This document shows, piece after piece, positions 28,139 through 37,944 of a stretch of DNA of 64,000 nt. The position numbers and the translations under genes were made by a program. Source of the stretch: Patella vulgata (taxonomy: Eukaryota > Mollusca > Gastropoda > Patellidae); NCBI RefSeq assembly GCF_932274485.2, contig NC_065884.2, positions 60,512,546 to 60,576,545 of the forward strand, read 5' to 3'. The notes under the pieces are model-generated. The model searched no databases and had not been told where the DNA came from. It saw nothing but the letters and a program-made list of their open reading frames with translations. Position 1 is the first letter of the stretch. Every line of letters begins with the position of its first letter.

Positions 28139-28768
28139 GATTATTTTTTATGAGACTAACCCTAACAAAATTCAAAATATCAACGGTAGATTATCTCCCG
28201 GTTTGGATTCAATCATATTGAAAAGAGGCTTTGTCCAACAATTAAAGGTGGCGCTGGCCTCTTTATATCACCCACAGAGAATGCTGCAAAATTTTCTATA
28301 TACCATATCATTGAACCTAAAAGGAATATCAGTCCAATATAGCCCTATATATTAGTTTATAGGGGATTCAATGCCCAGTAAATGTTCTAGAAACAGTAAA
28401 AATAATTAACTAGTAACATCTGTGTCTAATAACAGGTGTGCATTTTTAATTAACAAATTTCTTCCTTTTGTGAAATTATGTATACCCTTCGATTTTGTAA
28501 TTCCTACTAATTCTTGTTTTTCACTTTCAGGTTTATTATCGTGAAATTCTTAGACTTTACGTGCTGAACAAAAGTCCAACTTTAGATTTTGAATTGATAT
28601 AGACCAACCTGACTTTACTTGAGGCAGAATATAACTAAACAAATATAGAAATATAAAAAGTAGCCAACGTCGAGTTTAGGCTTCCATTAAATTCTTTTGG
28701 ACCTGCATTTAATCATACTTTAACTTAAGTTAGGCCCAAGTCACTTATATTTAGCGTTCCTATTTACA

Positions 28769-30088
28769 ATGAGTCGAGCAGGTTTTTCACGCAGCACGTT
28801 TTTATCAGCAAAAGCTATCAAAATGGATTCCAGGGGTCAGAAAAGGCGGGAAAGGGGGGATTTCTCTGTAAGGGCCGCGAGTGTCCTTCTTATTGGGAAA
28901 TCCCTCCAACTCACCTTTCTGATGGATAGAATGATGAATTATAGGACATTCCCTGCCATGTCATCATCTTTTTCGTCAATGACGTCATATATTTTGAATG
29001 TTTTGCAAGGTTTTAGGAACTCAAAACCATATACGGAGAAGTATGGCGCTGAAAATTCAGAATATCCTCTATTCGAGAACTATTTGAAACGCGTTCCTCG
29101 AATAAGTTTCAGAGTCGAAAAAAAAGACAAGTCTATTACGTCTAATATTGATGAATTAGTCGAATTAAGCAATGATGGCCAATTGAAGCGAGCTGAACTC
29201 GAATTCGAGATATATGAACTAAATTCAAACGGTATAGAATATAATGAAAACGAATTCTCGTGCGACCACGACTCGGATGAACCTTTTGAACATCAATATT
29301 TTATTCGTTCTATACGGCCGGAAGCTACACAAAACCTTAATTATAACGGTCCAAAACAAACCGAATTCGAGATAAGTGAACCGAATTCAAATGACATGGA
29401 CGATATTGAAATTGAGTTCTCGTGCAACGACAACTCGGATGAAGCTCGTGAATATCAATTTTCTGATCATTCTATTCAACGGGGAGCTGTTACCCAACAG
29501 TTTGATGAAATTAGATCTGAAAAAGAAAATTGCTGCTTGTCCAAACAAAAACCCGAACTGTTCAACATTGAGCCGCTTCTATCTCTGTCGCTTACAAAAG
29601 AGCAATTAATGACAAACGTTTGCGTTGCGTCCTTGTCTGCATTTCTGCGAAGGTTGAGAATTAAACACAAAATTGCCGAATACAGAGAAAAACGAAACAG
29701 ACAAGATTCAAACGAAATATTCTGCAAAAATCTTCTCTTAAAAGATCGAAATGGAAACTTCTATTATTTGATTTGTGATGAAAATAAATCCGTCAACATG
29801 AAAAAAGCCGCGAAACTTTTGGGCGCTTACAGAAACTTGTCATTTGCTTCTTCGGATGAAACAGATCACCTTCTTCACTTGAAAAGCGGAGAAATAACCC
29901 CCTTTGCTTTAATGCATAAGACTGCCACGTGCATTAAAGTTTCTATAACAGCAGATATCATTCTGGATGAAGAGGCACTTCTGAATTTTCACCCATTTGA
30001 TTCGAAATTGACCTTGGCTATAACCTTGAATGACCTTCAAAAGTATTTGACTGCTTTTAAACATGAATTACATTTTCTTCCTTTGTAA
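28769..30088 (+). CDS. single-exon protein with C-terminal prolyl-tRNA-editing (ProXp/PRORSD1-like) domain, 439 aa
   Basis: Uninterrupted ORF. Residues about 285-439 match the YbaK/ProXp trans-editing fold: a helical start, KNLLLKD at 320-326, then FASSDETDHLLHLKSGEITPFAL (key part GEITPFAL at 374), and NFHPF near 406-410. PRORSD1-type proteins clear mischarged aminoacyl-tRNAs and are about 165 aa, so residues 1-284 are an extra N-terminal region. That part is basic at first (RGQKRRERGDF), then acidic, with two related modules about 54 codons apart ending FSCDHDSDE and FSCNDNSDE. A TTTCACTTTCAG acceptor near 28530 suggests a 5' UTR exon upstream. A second ATG at codon 19 is an alternative start. 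It converges on the innexin gene. Catalytic retention is inferred from motifs only. Confidence 0.88.
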   Translation: MSRAGFSRSTFLSAKAIKMDSRGQKRRERGDFSVRAASVLLIGKSLQLTFLMDRMMNYRTFPAMSSSFSSMTSYILNVLQGFRNSKPYTEKYGAENSEYPLFENYLKRVPRISFRVEKKDKSITSNIDELVELSNDGQLKRAELEFEIYELNSNGIEYNENEFSCDHDSDEPFEHQYFIRSIRPEATQNLNYNGPKQTEFEISEPNSNDMDDIEIEFSCNDNSDEAREYQFSDHSIQRGAVTQQFDEIRSEKENCCLSKQKPELFNIEPLLSLSLTKEQLMTNVCVASLSAFLRRLRIKHKIAEYREKRNRQDSNEIFCKNLLLKDRNGNFYYLICDENKSVNMKKAAKLLGAYRNLSFASSDETDHLLHLKSGEITPFALMHKTATCIKVSITADIILDEEALLNFHPFDSKLTLAITLNDLQKYLTAFKHELHFLPL

Positions 30089-30234
30089 CATATGTTTTTA
30101 AATATAAAGTTCATTAATTGTAAAAATTTGTGTTGTATTTTCCACACCCACTAAAATATCGGAGAAACATAAAATGGAAACATGTTATATAATGGAAATT
30201 AAATTAAATGGGGTTTAATGTCATACTTTTCTGT

Positions 30235-30246
30235 ACCAACCGGGAA
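30235..30246. repeat. target-site duplication, left copy
   Basis: ACCAACCGGGAA; identical to 30595-30606 on the other side of the SINE. Confidence 0.93.
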
Positions 30247-30594
30247 GGGGAATCACAGTGGCTAAGTGGGTAAGACGCTGGCTCGCTAACCTGGAGGTCG
30301 GGTGTTCGATCCCTGCATTGGCCGAGAAAGTTCATCCAGATTTCCCGGCGTGGTTCCCCTTGTCAGTGATGCAGGACGGAGGGCCTGACAAGGACAGCTG
30401 TCTAGTCATTCGAATGAGACGAAAAACCGAGGTCCCGTGTACACCATTGCGTGCACGTAAAAGATCCCTTGCCAGTTGGAATTCGATATAAGAGTAGGCC
30501 GTAGTGTACACTGTATGGCGTATACCCGTCTTCATTAGCCCAGTTCGGAGCAAAACAGCAGAACGTTAAACCCTATTTCATTTCATTTCATTTC
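30247..30594 (+). mobile_element. SINE family B, full-length reference copy with target-site duplication
   Basis: Head ATCACAGTGGCTAAGTGGGT, B box GGGTGTTCGATCCC, body AAGTTCATCCAGATTTCCCG and ACGTAAAAGATCCCTTGCCA, 3' end GAACGTTAAACCC, tail (ATTTC)n. 348 bp between 12-bp direct repeats, with a small internal deletion before CACTGTATGGCG. Confidence 0.97.
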
Positions 30595-30606
30595 ACCAAC
30601 CGGGAA
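30595..30606. repeat. target-site duplication, right copy
   Basis: ACCAACCGGGAA; matches 30235-30246. Confidence 0.93.
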
Positions 30607-30634
30607 AATGAAGATAAACATAATCTATGCAGTG

Positions 30635-30835
30635 TGCTGTGGGGGACATTTTGCTCGCAAGTTTTGCACGTTTACTCTTTAATGAATTCCAACTGTCAAT
30701 GAATCTTTTAAGTGCAGGCCAAAGGGTACACCGGACCTCAGTTATGCGTAATATGCGACTAGACACTGTTCGTTGCCAGACCCTTTGTCTGTCTCATACC
30801 ACTGGGAAACCATGCCGAAAATGCCGAGAACCCCG
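30635..30835 (-). mobile_element. SINE family B, old copy
   Basis: AATTCCAACTGTCAATGAATC, CACCGGACCTCAGTTATGCG and ACCACTGGGAAACCATGCCG, reverse and diverged. It lies in the 3' flank of the innexin. Confidence 0.8.
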
Positions 30836-30930
30836 GTTAGTTAGACAACGCATCAGGGGCGGATATAGAAGGGGTTTTAAAAACGGAATTAAAAACGAAC
30901 TACCAGGGTTGGAAGTATATTATTCTTTAT

Positions 30931-32058
30931 CTATACTTCAAGCTTAGATGGTTCCTCTACTTCAAACTGTTCAACAGGTGTTTCTATTATTATTTCTGGT
31001 GGTCGAATAGAGTTATCCCCCGCTGGTTCTTCGCTCTCATATCTAGCAGAAGGTGTCGTTCTTATAATCTCGCGCAGCAGCTGGGAAACGTCTCGGACCA
31101 GGCTCGCGTCTTCATTCCTACATAGTCTCCATAGCTGAAATAGCCCGTCTGTTCTTTGAACTTTCTTCAATATCGTATCCAAATCTTCCTTGGGTACATA
31201 TTGTGACAGGACTGTCTTCGTGTAAGTTCCATAGCAACAAAAAGTAACGTAACAAACGAACCCAATCAAGGACAAAATAGCAGCGAAGGCAAACCAAAGA
31301 CTTAACAAAACAAAATAGTTCTCGTACACGCTGTTAATAGCAATCGTACACATTAATGTATACACTTGACGGGTTGAATGAATTTGGACATAAGTTTCGC
31401 AAAGAACAGTTTTGGGAAAACCTTCATCTGTGTAAGAAATATCAACGACACCATTTGCCGATGTGTTATAAGTGGCGGCACGACTTTGATCCCTGAAGTG
31501 GAACTTTATGAACAGAAAGTGGAGAACCAGGTTGACAAGGATCATGACCTTGATGATTAGAAGACAGAATGTCTGTGTGTTCTGTGACGCAGAATCGAAA
31601 ATAGTTTCCGCGATCTCCGCAGCAACATGTTTCCCGCCTTCTGTTATCTTCCTGTCATGGGTTGATCTGTTAGGGTTAAAATATCGCTTAGCAACATGAC
31701 GTAGACCTTGTGGAATGCTAAACAAAAGTAACATAATAAACAGCATGAATGGTATCCAGTCGTGAGGCGACGTCACGCGTGGTTCATCACTTATCAGCTT
31801 GTCGTCTGTAGTTGGGGTGGTGTCCAGAATGGGCTGGTATTTGTCGTTCAGCCAGCAGGCTTGGTGAATGAAGTAGGCATGCGAATTTGTCATATGTGCC
31901 GGAATATAACATGTTATAGCAGACCGGACGAATAAAGTTCGGACAGCTATAAAGAAGACTGCGGGTATGGCGATGAAGATGACGCTCCAGAAGTAATTGA
32001 AGTCGTCGGTAAAGTTGTTTGACCTTCGTTTTCCCCCAGCAAAACTCAGAACCATCAT
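30931..32058 (-). CDS. innexin (gap-junction channel protein), 375 aa
   Basis: A complete single coding exon. The four-helix innexin plan is visible: TM1 about 24-44; first extracellular loop with C50-x17-C68 in ITCYIPAHMT; TM2 about 101-120 with SPHDWIPF at its start and P116; cytoplasmic loop; TM3 about 163-184; second loop with C220 and C237 in FPKTVLCETYV and a possible glycosylation site NTS at 198; TM4 about 248-272; cytosolic tail of about 100 residues, acidic at the end. Innexins form intercellular channels and hemichannels in invertebrates. The hallmark YYQWVPF is degenerate here (HDWIPF). The ATG follows a TTCTTTTTTAG acceptor by 14 nt, so a 5' non-coding exon probably lies at higher coordinates. 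Confidence 0.96.
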   Translation of the reverse strand: MMVLSFAGGKRRSNNFTDDFNYFWSVIFIAIPAVFFIAVRTLFVRSAITCYIPAHMTNSHAYFIHQACWLNDKYQPILDTTPTTDDKLISDEPRVTSPHDWIPFMLFIMLLLFSIPQGLRHVAKRYFNPNRSTHDRKITEGGKHVAAEIAETIFDSASQNTQTFCLLIIKVMILVNLVLHFLFIKFHFRDQSRAATYNTSANGVVDISYTDEGFPKTVLCETYVQIHSTRQVYTLMCTIAINSVYENYFVLLSLWFAFAAILSLIGFVCYVTFCCYGTYTKTVLSQYVPKEDLDTILKKVQRTDGLFQLWRLCRNEDASLVRDVSQLLREIIRTTPSARYESEEPAGDNSIRPPEIIIETPVEQFEVEEPSKLEV

Positions 32059-32649
32059 GTTGATCGAATGTCCTAAAAAGAAAAAAAAATTGATATAGGA
32101 AAAATTCTTAGAATTTTAAGAAGACAGATCTTTGGGGAAAGATTTGTTATTAAGCAAAAGCTACACAATACTAGTACTAACACACTTCAAACTGTTAGGG
32201 AAAACCACACACAAGTCTGTATAATGTCCCCGGGAACATAAAGACGCTCTTATCCCCCACATACATGTAGCTTAGTCTGATGCCCATTTTATTGGTTCGA
32301 TGTACATCGATTCAACAAGCTCATTACTGGCTTGACACGTTCAGATAAGTACAAAATGAAAGCGCGTGCATGATGTTTTCACTATATTGCTAAACATCCG
32401 AAATAAGGGGGTTGATTGTGTTACTTTTACTATCTGTTAATTCGAAATGCATACCATTAGGTGTTTAAAAACGATTTACTATATCTCAATTCATTTAAGT
32501 TTGCAACCGAATAAAGATAGAACAACTATCAAATTACCTTAATAAGCAAATAATACGCTATCACGTACACGACACCTATAGCTTGTTGTCGCGATCAATA
32601 AATCGATATTCCTTTAACGGTTCATATCGGACTCCGATAGAAAGTTCCT

Positions 32650-33078
32650 CGTGATTTTCCGGCGTGATTTCTCCTTGTCATTGGCACAGGTCGGAGGGTA
32701 CCTACAATGCCAGCTGTCTAATCGTTCGGATGGGAAGAAAAGCCAAGGTCCCGTGTACACATTGGCATGCACGTATTCTCGACTTCATTAGCCCAGTCGG
32801 AGCATTTCATTTCGACTCAGATAATATGATATTGGTGAATGAGTCTATTAGCAACACACTTGGCTCATTATGTTTCAGTTTCCAGCTTTATGTTCCTATA
32901 TCAGTGGTGCCAGGGGGGTGGGCTGCAAGGGCGAGCATCTAGTCGTTCGGGTGGGACGAAAAACCAAGCTCCCGTGTACACGTAAAATCTGATAAAGACT
33001 AGACATGAACACCGCTACCAGGGCAAAGGTCTCCTCACTGCAAAATCCATGTAGAAAAGTAGGACGTTAAATATACTA
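32650..33078 (+). mobile_element. two SINE family B copies, both damaged
   Basis: 32650-32815 has TTTTCCGGCGTGATTTCTCC and CCAAGGTCCCGTGTACACATT. 32890-33078 has GTCGTTCGGGTGGGACGAAAA and TAGGACGTTAAATATAC. They lie upstream of the innexin on its 5' side. Confidence 0.85.
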
Positions 33079-33746
33079 TATTTCACTTACTCTCTGGATC
33101 CCTCAAGGGCGTGTCTGTTGATAGCTATGGATAGAACTTTATTGCAACAGCTAAACGTGTTCAAAATTGCCAAAAATATTGGATGGTGGGCCTCCAACGC
33201 ACCCCAGACCCCTATCGATTTACTGGTGTACGTCTGACCTATGGTCCCTGAGTTTAGTCGCTTCCTGCGGCAGCTATCAAACCCCACTGGGGCGCCGTTA
33301 CTATACCTTGTCCCTCATGCTGCAACAGTCCCAAAGCGCTAATGCAAAAAAGAAAACATGGCTTACCGTATCTAACATGAAGTCTTTTGTTGAGTATATC
33401 AAGGACACAAAATTGTTGTTTGTTTGATAGCCTGTCGTTCTAGAAGTCTAAATATACGAATCGGCAAAACAACATTGTAAGCAATTAAAGTGACATCCCC
33501 TTCAGCCCAAGCTCTGAAATTGGTTACTAGTTGTTCTCATTCTTTATAGAAATATTTGTTTAGAAAGACACATAACAATTAATGAATACGCTAGATAGTC
33601 TCACTCATCATAACATACAATGCTCCGACTATGACCACAACGCATATTGCTAGTTTGTTTGGAAAAGATAGCAGCCGTTATGCAGATGGTAAATAGTAAC
33701 TGACTGTCTGACCTTTTCCATACCCAATTCACGGAATGACTGTTGT

Positions 33747-34061
33747 CTCGCTCCACTGGTTAACAATGACTTATATCGGTCCACCCGTTAATCAGGACTT
33801 GTCTCAGTCCACAAGTTAACGAGTCAACAATTACTTGTCTCGCTTCACTAGTTAACAATGACTTATCTCGGTCCACCCGTTAACCAGGACTTGTCTCAGT
33901 CCACAAGTTAACGAGTCAACAATTACTTGTCTCAGTCCACTTAGCAACTTGTTTCAGTCCACCAGTTAACAATGACTTTTCTCAGTCCACCAGTTAACAA
34001 TGATTTGTCTCAGTCCACCAGTTAATAACGACTTGTCTCGACCCAACAATTAACAATGGCT
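33747..34061. repeat. minisatellite of 28-bp units with a higher-order repeat of about 93 bp
   Basis: TCAGTCCACCAGTTAACAAT-GACTTGTC units. A longer block from TCGGTCCACCCGTTAA to GAGTCAACAATTACTTGTC occurs twice in succession. Confidence 0.92.
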
Positions 34062-34504
34062 TGGTATATTCGGTATATTTCCAATACAAATAGAGGGTCA
34101 TTTATCCTCCAAGCAAATCGCAAAACAAGCGAAAATATTAACTTGTATACAAATTTAGCGCTAAGTTGTTCAGACCGCATTCGTTTGAGTCGAAGCGGAG
34201 ACAGTATGGACTGGGTTGATTGCGACTATGTATTGGGAATGTCAACAAGTCACAAGGGCATAGTATAATAATTGTAATGAGCTGTTCTAGTTTATCAAAC
34301 ATGCAAACAAAACATTTTGATAAAAATAAAATCGTCTAGTATACGCGTGTAATTGTCCCCGAATGTTAAGAATATTCATCGCTATGATTCGTCTTAATAA
34401 ATCCATGATGTTCTAAAATAGACGAACTATGCGACTGAAACGTTTTAGCTCATGGAGGTCTGTCTCATTTAAACATCTATGTTTTATTAAAAAGGACTCA
34501 CCAA

Positions 34505-34592
34505 CCGGTGTTCGACCGAAAACGTTCCTCGGGATTTTCTGGTGGTGCAGGACGTCTAGTCGTTTGATCGGAACGCTAATAAGAGTAGGTCC
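34505..34592 (+). mobile_element. SINE family B, decayed fragment
   Basis: CGGTGTTCGACCG, CGGGATTTTCTGGTGGTGCA and GTCTAGTCGTTTGATCGG, with internal losses. Confidence 0.55.
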
Positions 34593-34934
34593 AGGCATTT
34601 TTGAAGGAGGGGGGTTCGCCAGGTCCCTGTTAAGGAAGTGTGACAATTGACAATGCATGATACAACCATCGTCTCCAAATTACATAGGCATACATACACA
34701 CTGAGCTTTTTTTAGAGAGAAATCCAACACCCCGTTTGACGTCGATTTTTATAATTAATACGATCACAGTGTAAATTAATTTCATTGATGCAAAGAATCA
34801 ATTGTGATATCACATAATGTTTATATCATTATCCCGCGCTCTGAATGTTCATCCCATCCCACCATATGACGATAAAGGATAAAGCACGCGACCGTGAGTT
34901 TTTCCTATAAAAAAGTGCTTTACAATTTTTTTTT

Positions 34935-35056
34935 ATGTAGCTGAGCAGTCTGGGAAAACTGCCCGCACAGCACACTGTATGGCGTATGCCCGTCTTCATT
35001 AGTCTAGTCGGAACAGAACAGTAGGACGTTAAACCCTATTTCATTTCATTTCATTT
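34935..35056 (+). mobile_element. SINE family B, 3' fragment
   Basis: CACACTGTATGGCGTATGCC, GGACGTTAAACCC and an ATTTC tail. Confidence 0.9.
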
Positions 35057-35458
35057 TTTGTCCACCTCTCTCCAAACAACGATTTAACTCTGGTTTGTTA
35101 TCGACACAGATTTTATTTTAGAAACTTTGCATGTATTGCACTGGTTGTCGCTTGAATAACCTATTAAAACTAACATTCCACACTGTACGAGTCATCATAA
35201 ACATTTTATTCTTCTTATCACTAACGACATAATAACTGAAATATCAGCCCAATTAACAACATAATAATAACCGTTAATTACTAATTAATACATATCTCAA
35301 TAACTTGTATTAATATTCATATGTACATGTAATTAGTGCAAACTGTGCAGAAAAGTCACTGGTTCCAAAGTATGCAACCGATGGTCATCATTTTATTGGA
35401 ATTTTAAACCCTTCGTGAACTACCGTATGTATTATAAACGTTAAATCTCTAAAACGAC

Positions 35459-35742
35459 AGAGAGAGAGAGAGAGAAATGGGGTTTAACGTCCACTCGACA
35501 CAAAGTAGGTCAATTCGGGACTAACATATATGGTTTAATTTTATTTCAATAATTCGCTTGCGCGTAGGGGTCTTTTAGCAGTGGGAGGAAACCGGAGGAC
35601 CCAGAGAAAACCCACGAGGTTGGACAGGCGACCCTACTCCTTGTCACGTACAACCGGGGATTCGAAACCACGCCAGTTGACTCAATGACAGGCCGTATGA
35701 TACAGCACGCACGTGCTAACCATTCGGCCACCCAACCCCCCC
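35459..35742 (-). mobile_element. SINE family A, full copy
   Basis: GAGAGAGAG tail, complete body, B box complement GGGGATTCGAAACC and a head ending CGGCCACCCAACCCCCC. Confidence 0.96.
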
Positions 35743-36162
35743 ATCTCTAAAACGAATATATCATTCTATAGAAATGTGGCCTATATTCAACACTTACAAA
35801 AATATGATGAATTGAACATTTTCTCTGCAGCGCAATCCTATAAATGTAAAATCTTTTGATGGACCTTTTTTTCTATTCTGATTGAATAGATATTGGGAAT
35901 TATGAGGCGCGGATCCAGAGGGGGGGGGGGGGGGTCAAACAGGATGTTGGATTTCTCTGTATAAAAAGATCAATGTGTATGTATTTACGCCAAAATGACG
36001 ATAGAGACCATATATTTCTCCAAAAAAATCAAGTCGAGGGGAGGGGGGGGGGAGGAATTCATTTTCTCAGGAAACTGGCAAACCCCCTCCTGCAAAAATT
36101 CCTGGATCCGCCCCTGATTATCTACCGTAAGATTGATATTTCGGGTTGGTTTCTTAAAGATA

Positions 36163-36392
36163 CTTTATGTAAGATTTAGATAAAGAGCTGGTCGTTCTTG
36201 TTATACAAAGCTAAAAATAGTTTATGATAACTGAACATATCGTAAAATTACCTTATTCGCGTGAAATTATGGCAATTGCCGATTAACTGTTCATATACTC
36301 GATTGTCAAGTATGTCCACGATAACAGACGAAGTCTCGATTTTCAGTCCTTCAATCTGCATTTTTGCCGTAAAATTTTTAGATTACGCTCAG
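36163..36392 (+). mobile_element. MITE family D, partial copy
   Basis: TTATGTAAGATTTAGATAAA at the left, and ATACTCGATTGTCAAGTATG with ACGAAGTCTCGATTTTCAG inside. A SINE is inserted at its right end. Confidence 0.7.
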
Positions 36393-36404
36393 CGGCTTTA
36401 AAGC

Positions 36405-36723
36405 AAAATGAAATGAAATGAAATGGGGTTTAACGTCCTACTGTTTTGCTCCGAACTGGGCTAATGAAGACGGGCATACGCCATACAGTATGCTATGAGG
36501 AAATTTTGCCCGGACAGAGGCACTACGGCCTACTCTTATATCGAATTCCAACTGTCAAGGGATCTTTTACGTGCTCGCCAATGTGTACACGGGACCTCGG
36601 TTTTTCGTCTCATCCGAATGACTAGACAGCTGTCCTTGTCAGGCCCTCCGACCTGCATCACTGACAAGGGGGAACCACGCCGGAAAATCTGGGTGAACTT
36701 TCTCGGCCAATGCAGGGATCGAA
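36405..36723 (-). mobile_element. SINE family B, 5'-truncated, with target-site duplication
   Basis: Reverse: AATGAAATG tail, complete body, ending at the B box (AGGGATCGAA). Flanked by CGGCTTTAAAGC at 36393-36404 and 36724-36735. Confidence 0.96.
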
Positions 36724-37049
36724 CGGCTTTAAAGCGATATTGGCATGTCGGTAAAACAATAATTGTAGATTAGACTTGATATGAATAAACAGTAAGACTG
36801 TGTGTGTGGGTATCAAGTAAGACTGCATGTTAGCACAACACTATTTCAACAGTTCACTTGTGCTTTGGTGTTTTTTCAGTTAGAGTAATAAGGAAACCAG
36901 CCCCCACCCCCCTCAATCATGCTAAAAAAAAGCCTCAAAAAACAAAACAACTGAGATACGTATGTAATCACTGGTTTATTAAATAATGTCAAAAGCAAAG
37001 CATAAATGGACTACTTCCATTTGTTGGTAATAATCATTCTATTTATTTT

Positions 37050-37246
37050 GGTCCTCCGGTTTCCTCCCACTGCTAAAGACCCCTACGCGCAAGCGAATTA
37101 TTGAAATAAAATTAAACCATATGTTAGTCCCGAAATGACCTAATATGTGTCGAGTGGACGTTAAACCCCATTGAAATAATATTAAACCATAGGTTAGTCC
37201 CGAAATGACCTAGTCTGTGTCGAGTGGACGTTAAACCCCATTTCTC

Positions 37247-37282
<36 letters not shown>
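37050..37282 (+). mobile_element. SINE family A, 3' part with duplicated tail region
   Basis: GGTCCTCCGGTTTCCTCCCA onward, then ATTGAAATAA to GACGTTAAACCCCATT appears twice before the CT tail. Confidence 0.93.
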
Positions 37283-37283
<1 letters not shown>

Positions 37284-37384
37284 ATTTTACAGCCTAATGT
37301 TTGGACAAAAAAACCCGGTCATTCGTTTCCTATATATTTGGTATATAATCGGTGACATATGCTGGAACACATGCGTGACAAGCA

Positions 37385-37510
37385 CGTGGAAAAATACTTG
37401 ACAGTTGGAATCCAATGAAGCGTAGGCAGAAACTTAGCTGTTCGGGCAAAAGTTTCCCCATAGCACACTTGGGTATTTTAATCTTTATTAGCCGGGTTTG
37501 TGCAGAAAAT
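37385..37510 (+). mobile_element. SINE family B, old fragment
   Basis: ACTTGACAGTTGGAATCCAAT, CGGGCAAAAGTTTCCCCATA and a decayed 3' part. Confidence 0.7.
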
Positions 37511-37596
37511 TAGGATATTAATTATTTAGTGGTCTAACCTGAAGTCAACGTGGTGAAAATAGAGGTTTATCTCCCCTTGAACACAGAGCGTTTTAT

Positions 37597-37812
37597 GACT
37601 AAATATATTTGTTAAGGCCAGCTCAATTTTTGTCAAGGTCGTTGAGATGTAAATAAGGTTAGGGCACGTGATTGTTGGCGAGATTGTAGGTTAGGGTTAG
37701 GGTAAGCATTGAGGCTAGGTCCGGGGTTAGGATTGGGATTAGCGCTAGCCCTGTTTACATCTCGTGACATATACGACGATAAATTGAGCTGGCCTTATCA
37801 TTTAGCACTAAC
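37597..37812 (+). mobile_element. MITE family T with TTAGGG motifs, copy 2
   Basis: Left end TTGTTAAGGCCAGCTCAATT, right end inverted AAATTGAGCTGGCCTTATCA, interior GGTTAGGGTTAGGGTAAG. Inverted relative to copy 1. Confidence 0.88.
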
Positions 37813-37944
37813 CGCGTTTTTATTCGGCATCGCTACAAACATAATTCGTAGACATGCTGTTAGAAAACGATCACTGAATAGGGAAGCATTTGAGGGCACA
37901 ACGCTCAAGAACTAAGAATTAATAAGTTAGTTCGTGATTAATTT

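Noticed and set aside
28092-28355. 87-codon ORF starting in a SINE tail
   Set aside because: Begins in SINE A and its (CT)n tail; the rest lacks a recognisable motif.
30262-30330. tRNA-like sequence with A and B boxes
   Set aside because: It is the head of SINE family B; it cannot form a full cloverleaf and continues into the SINE body.
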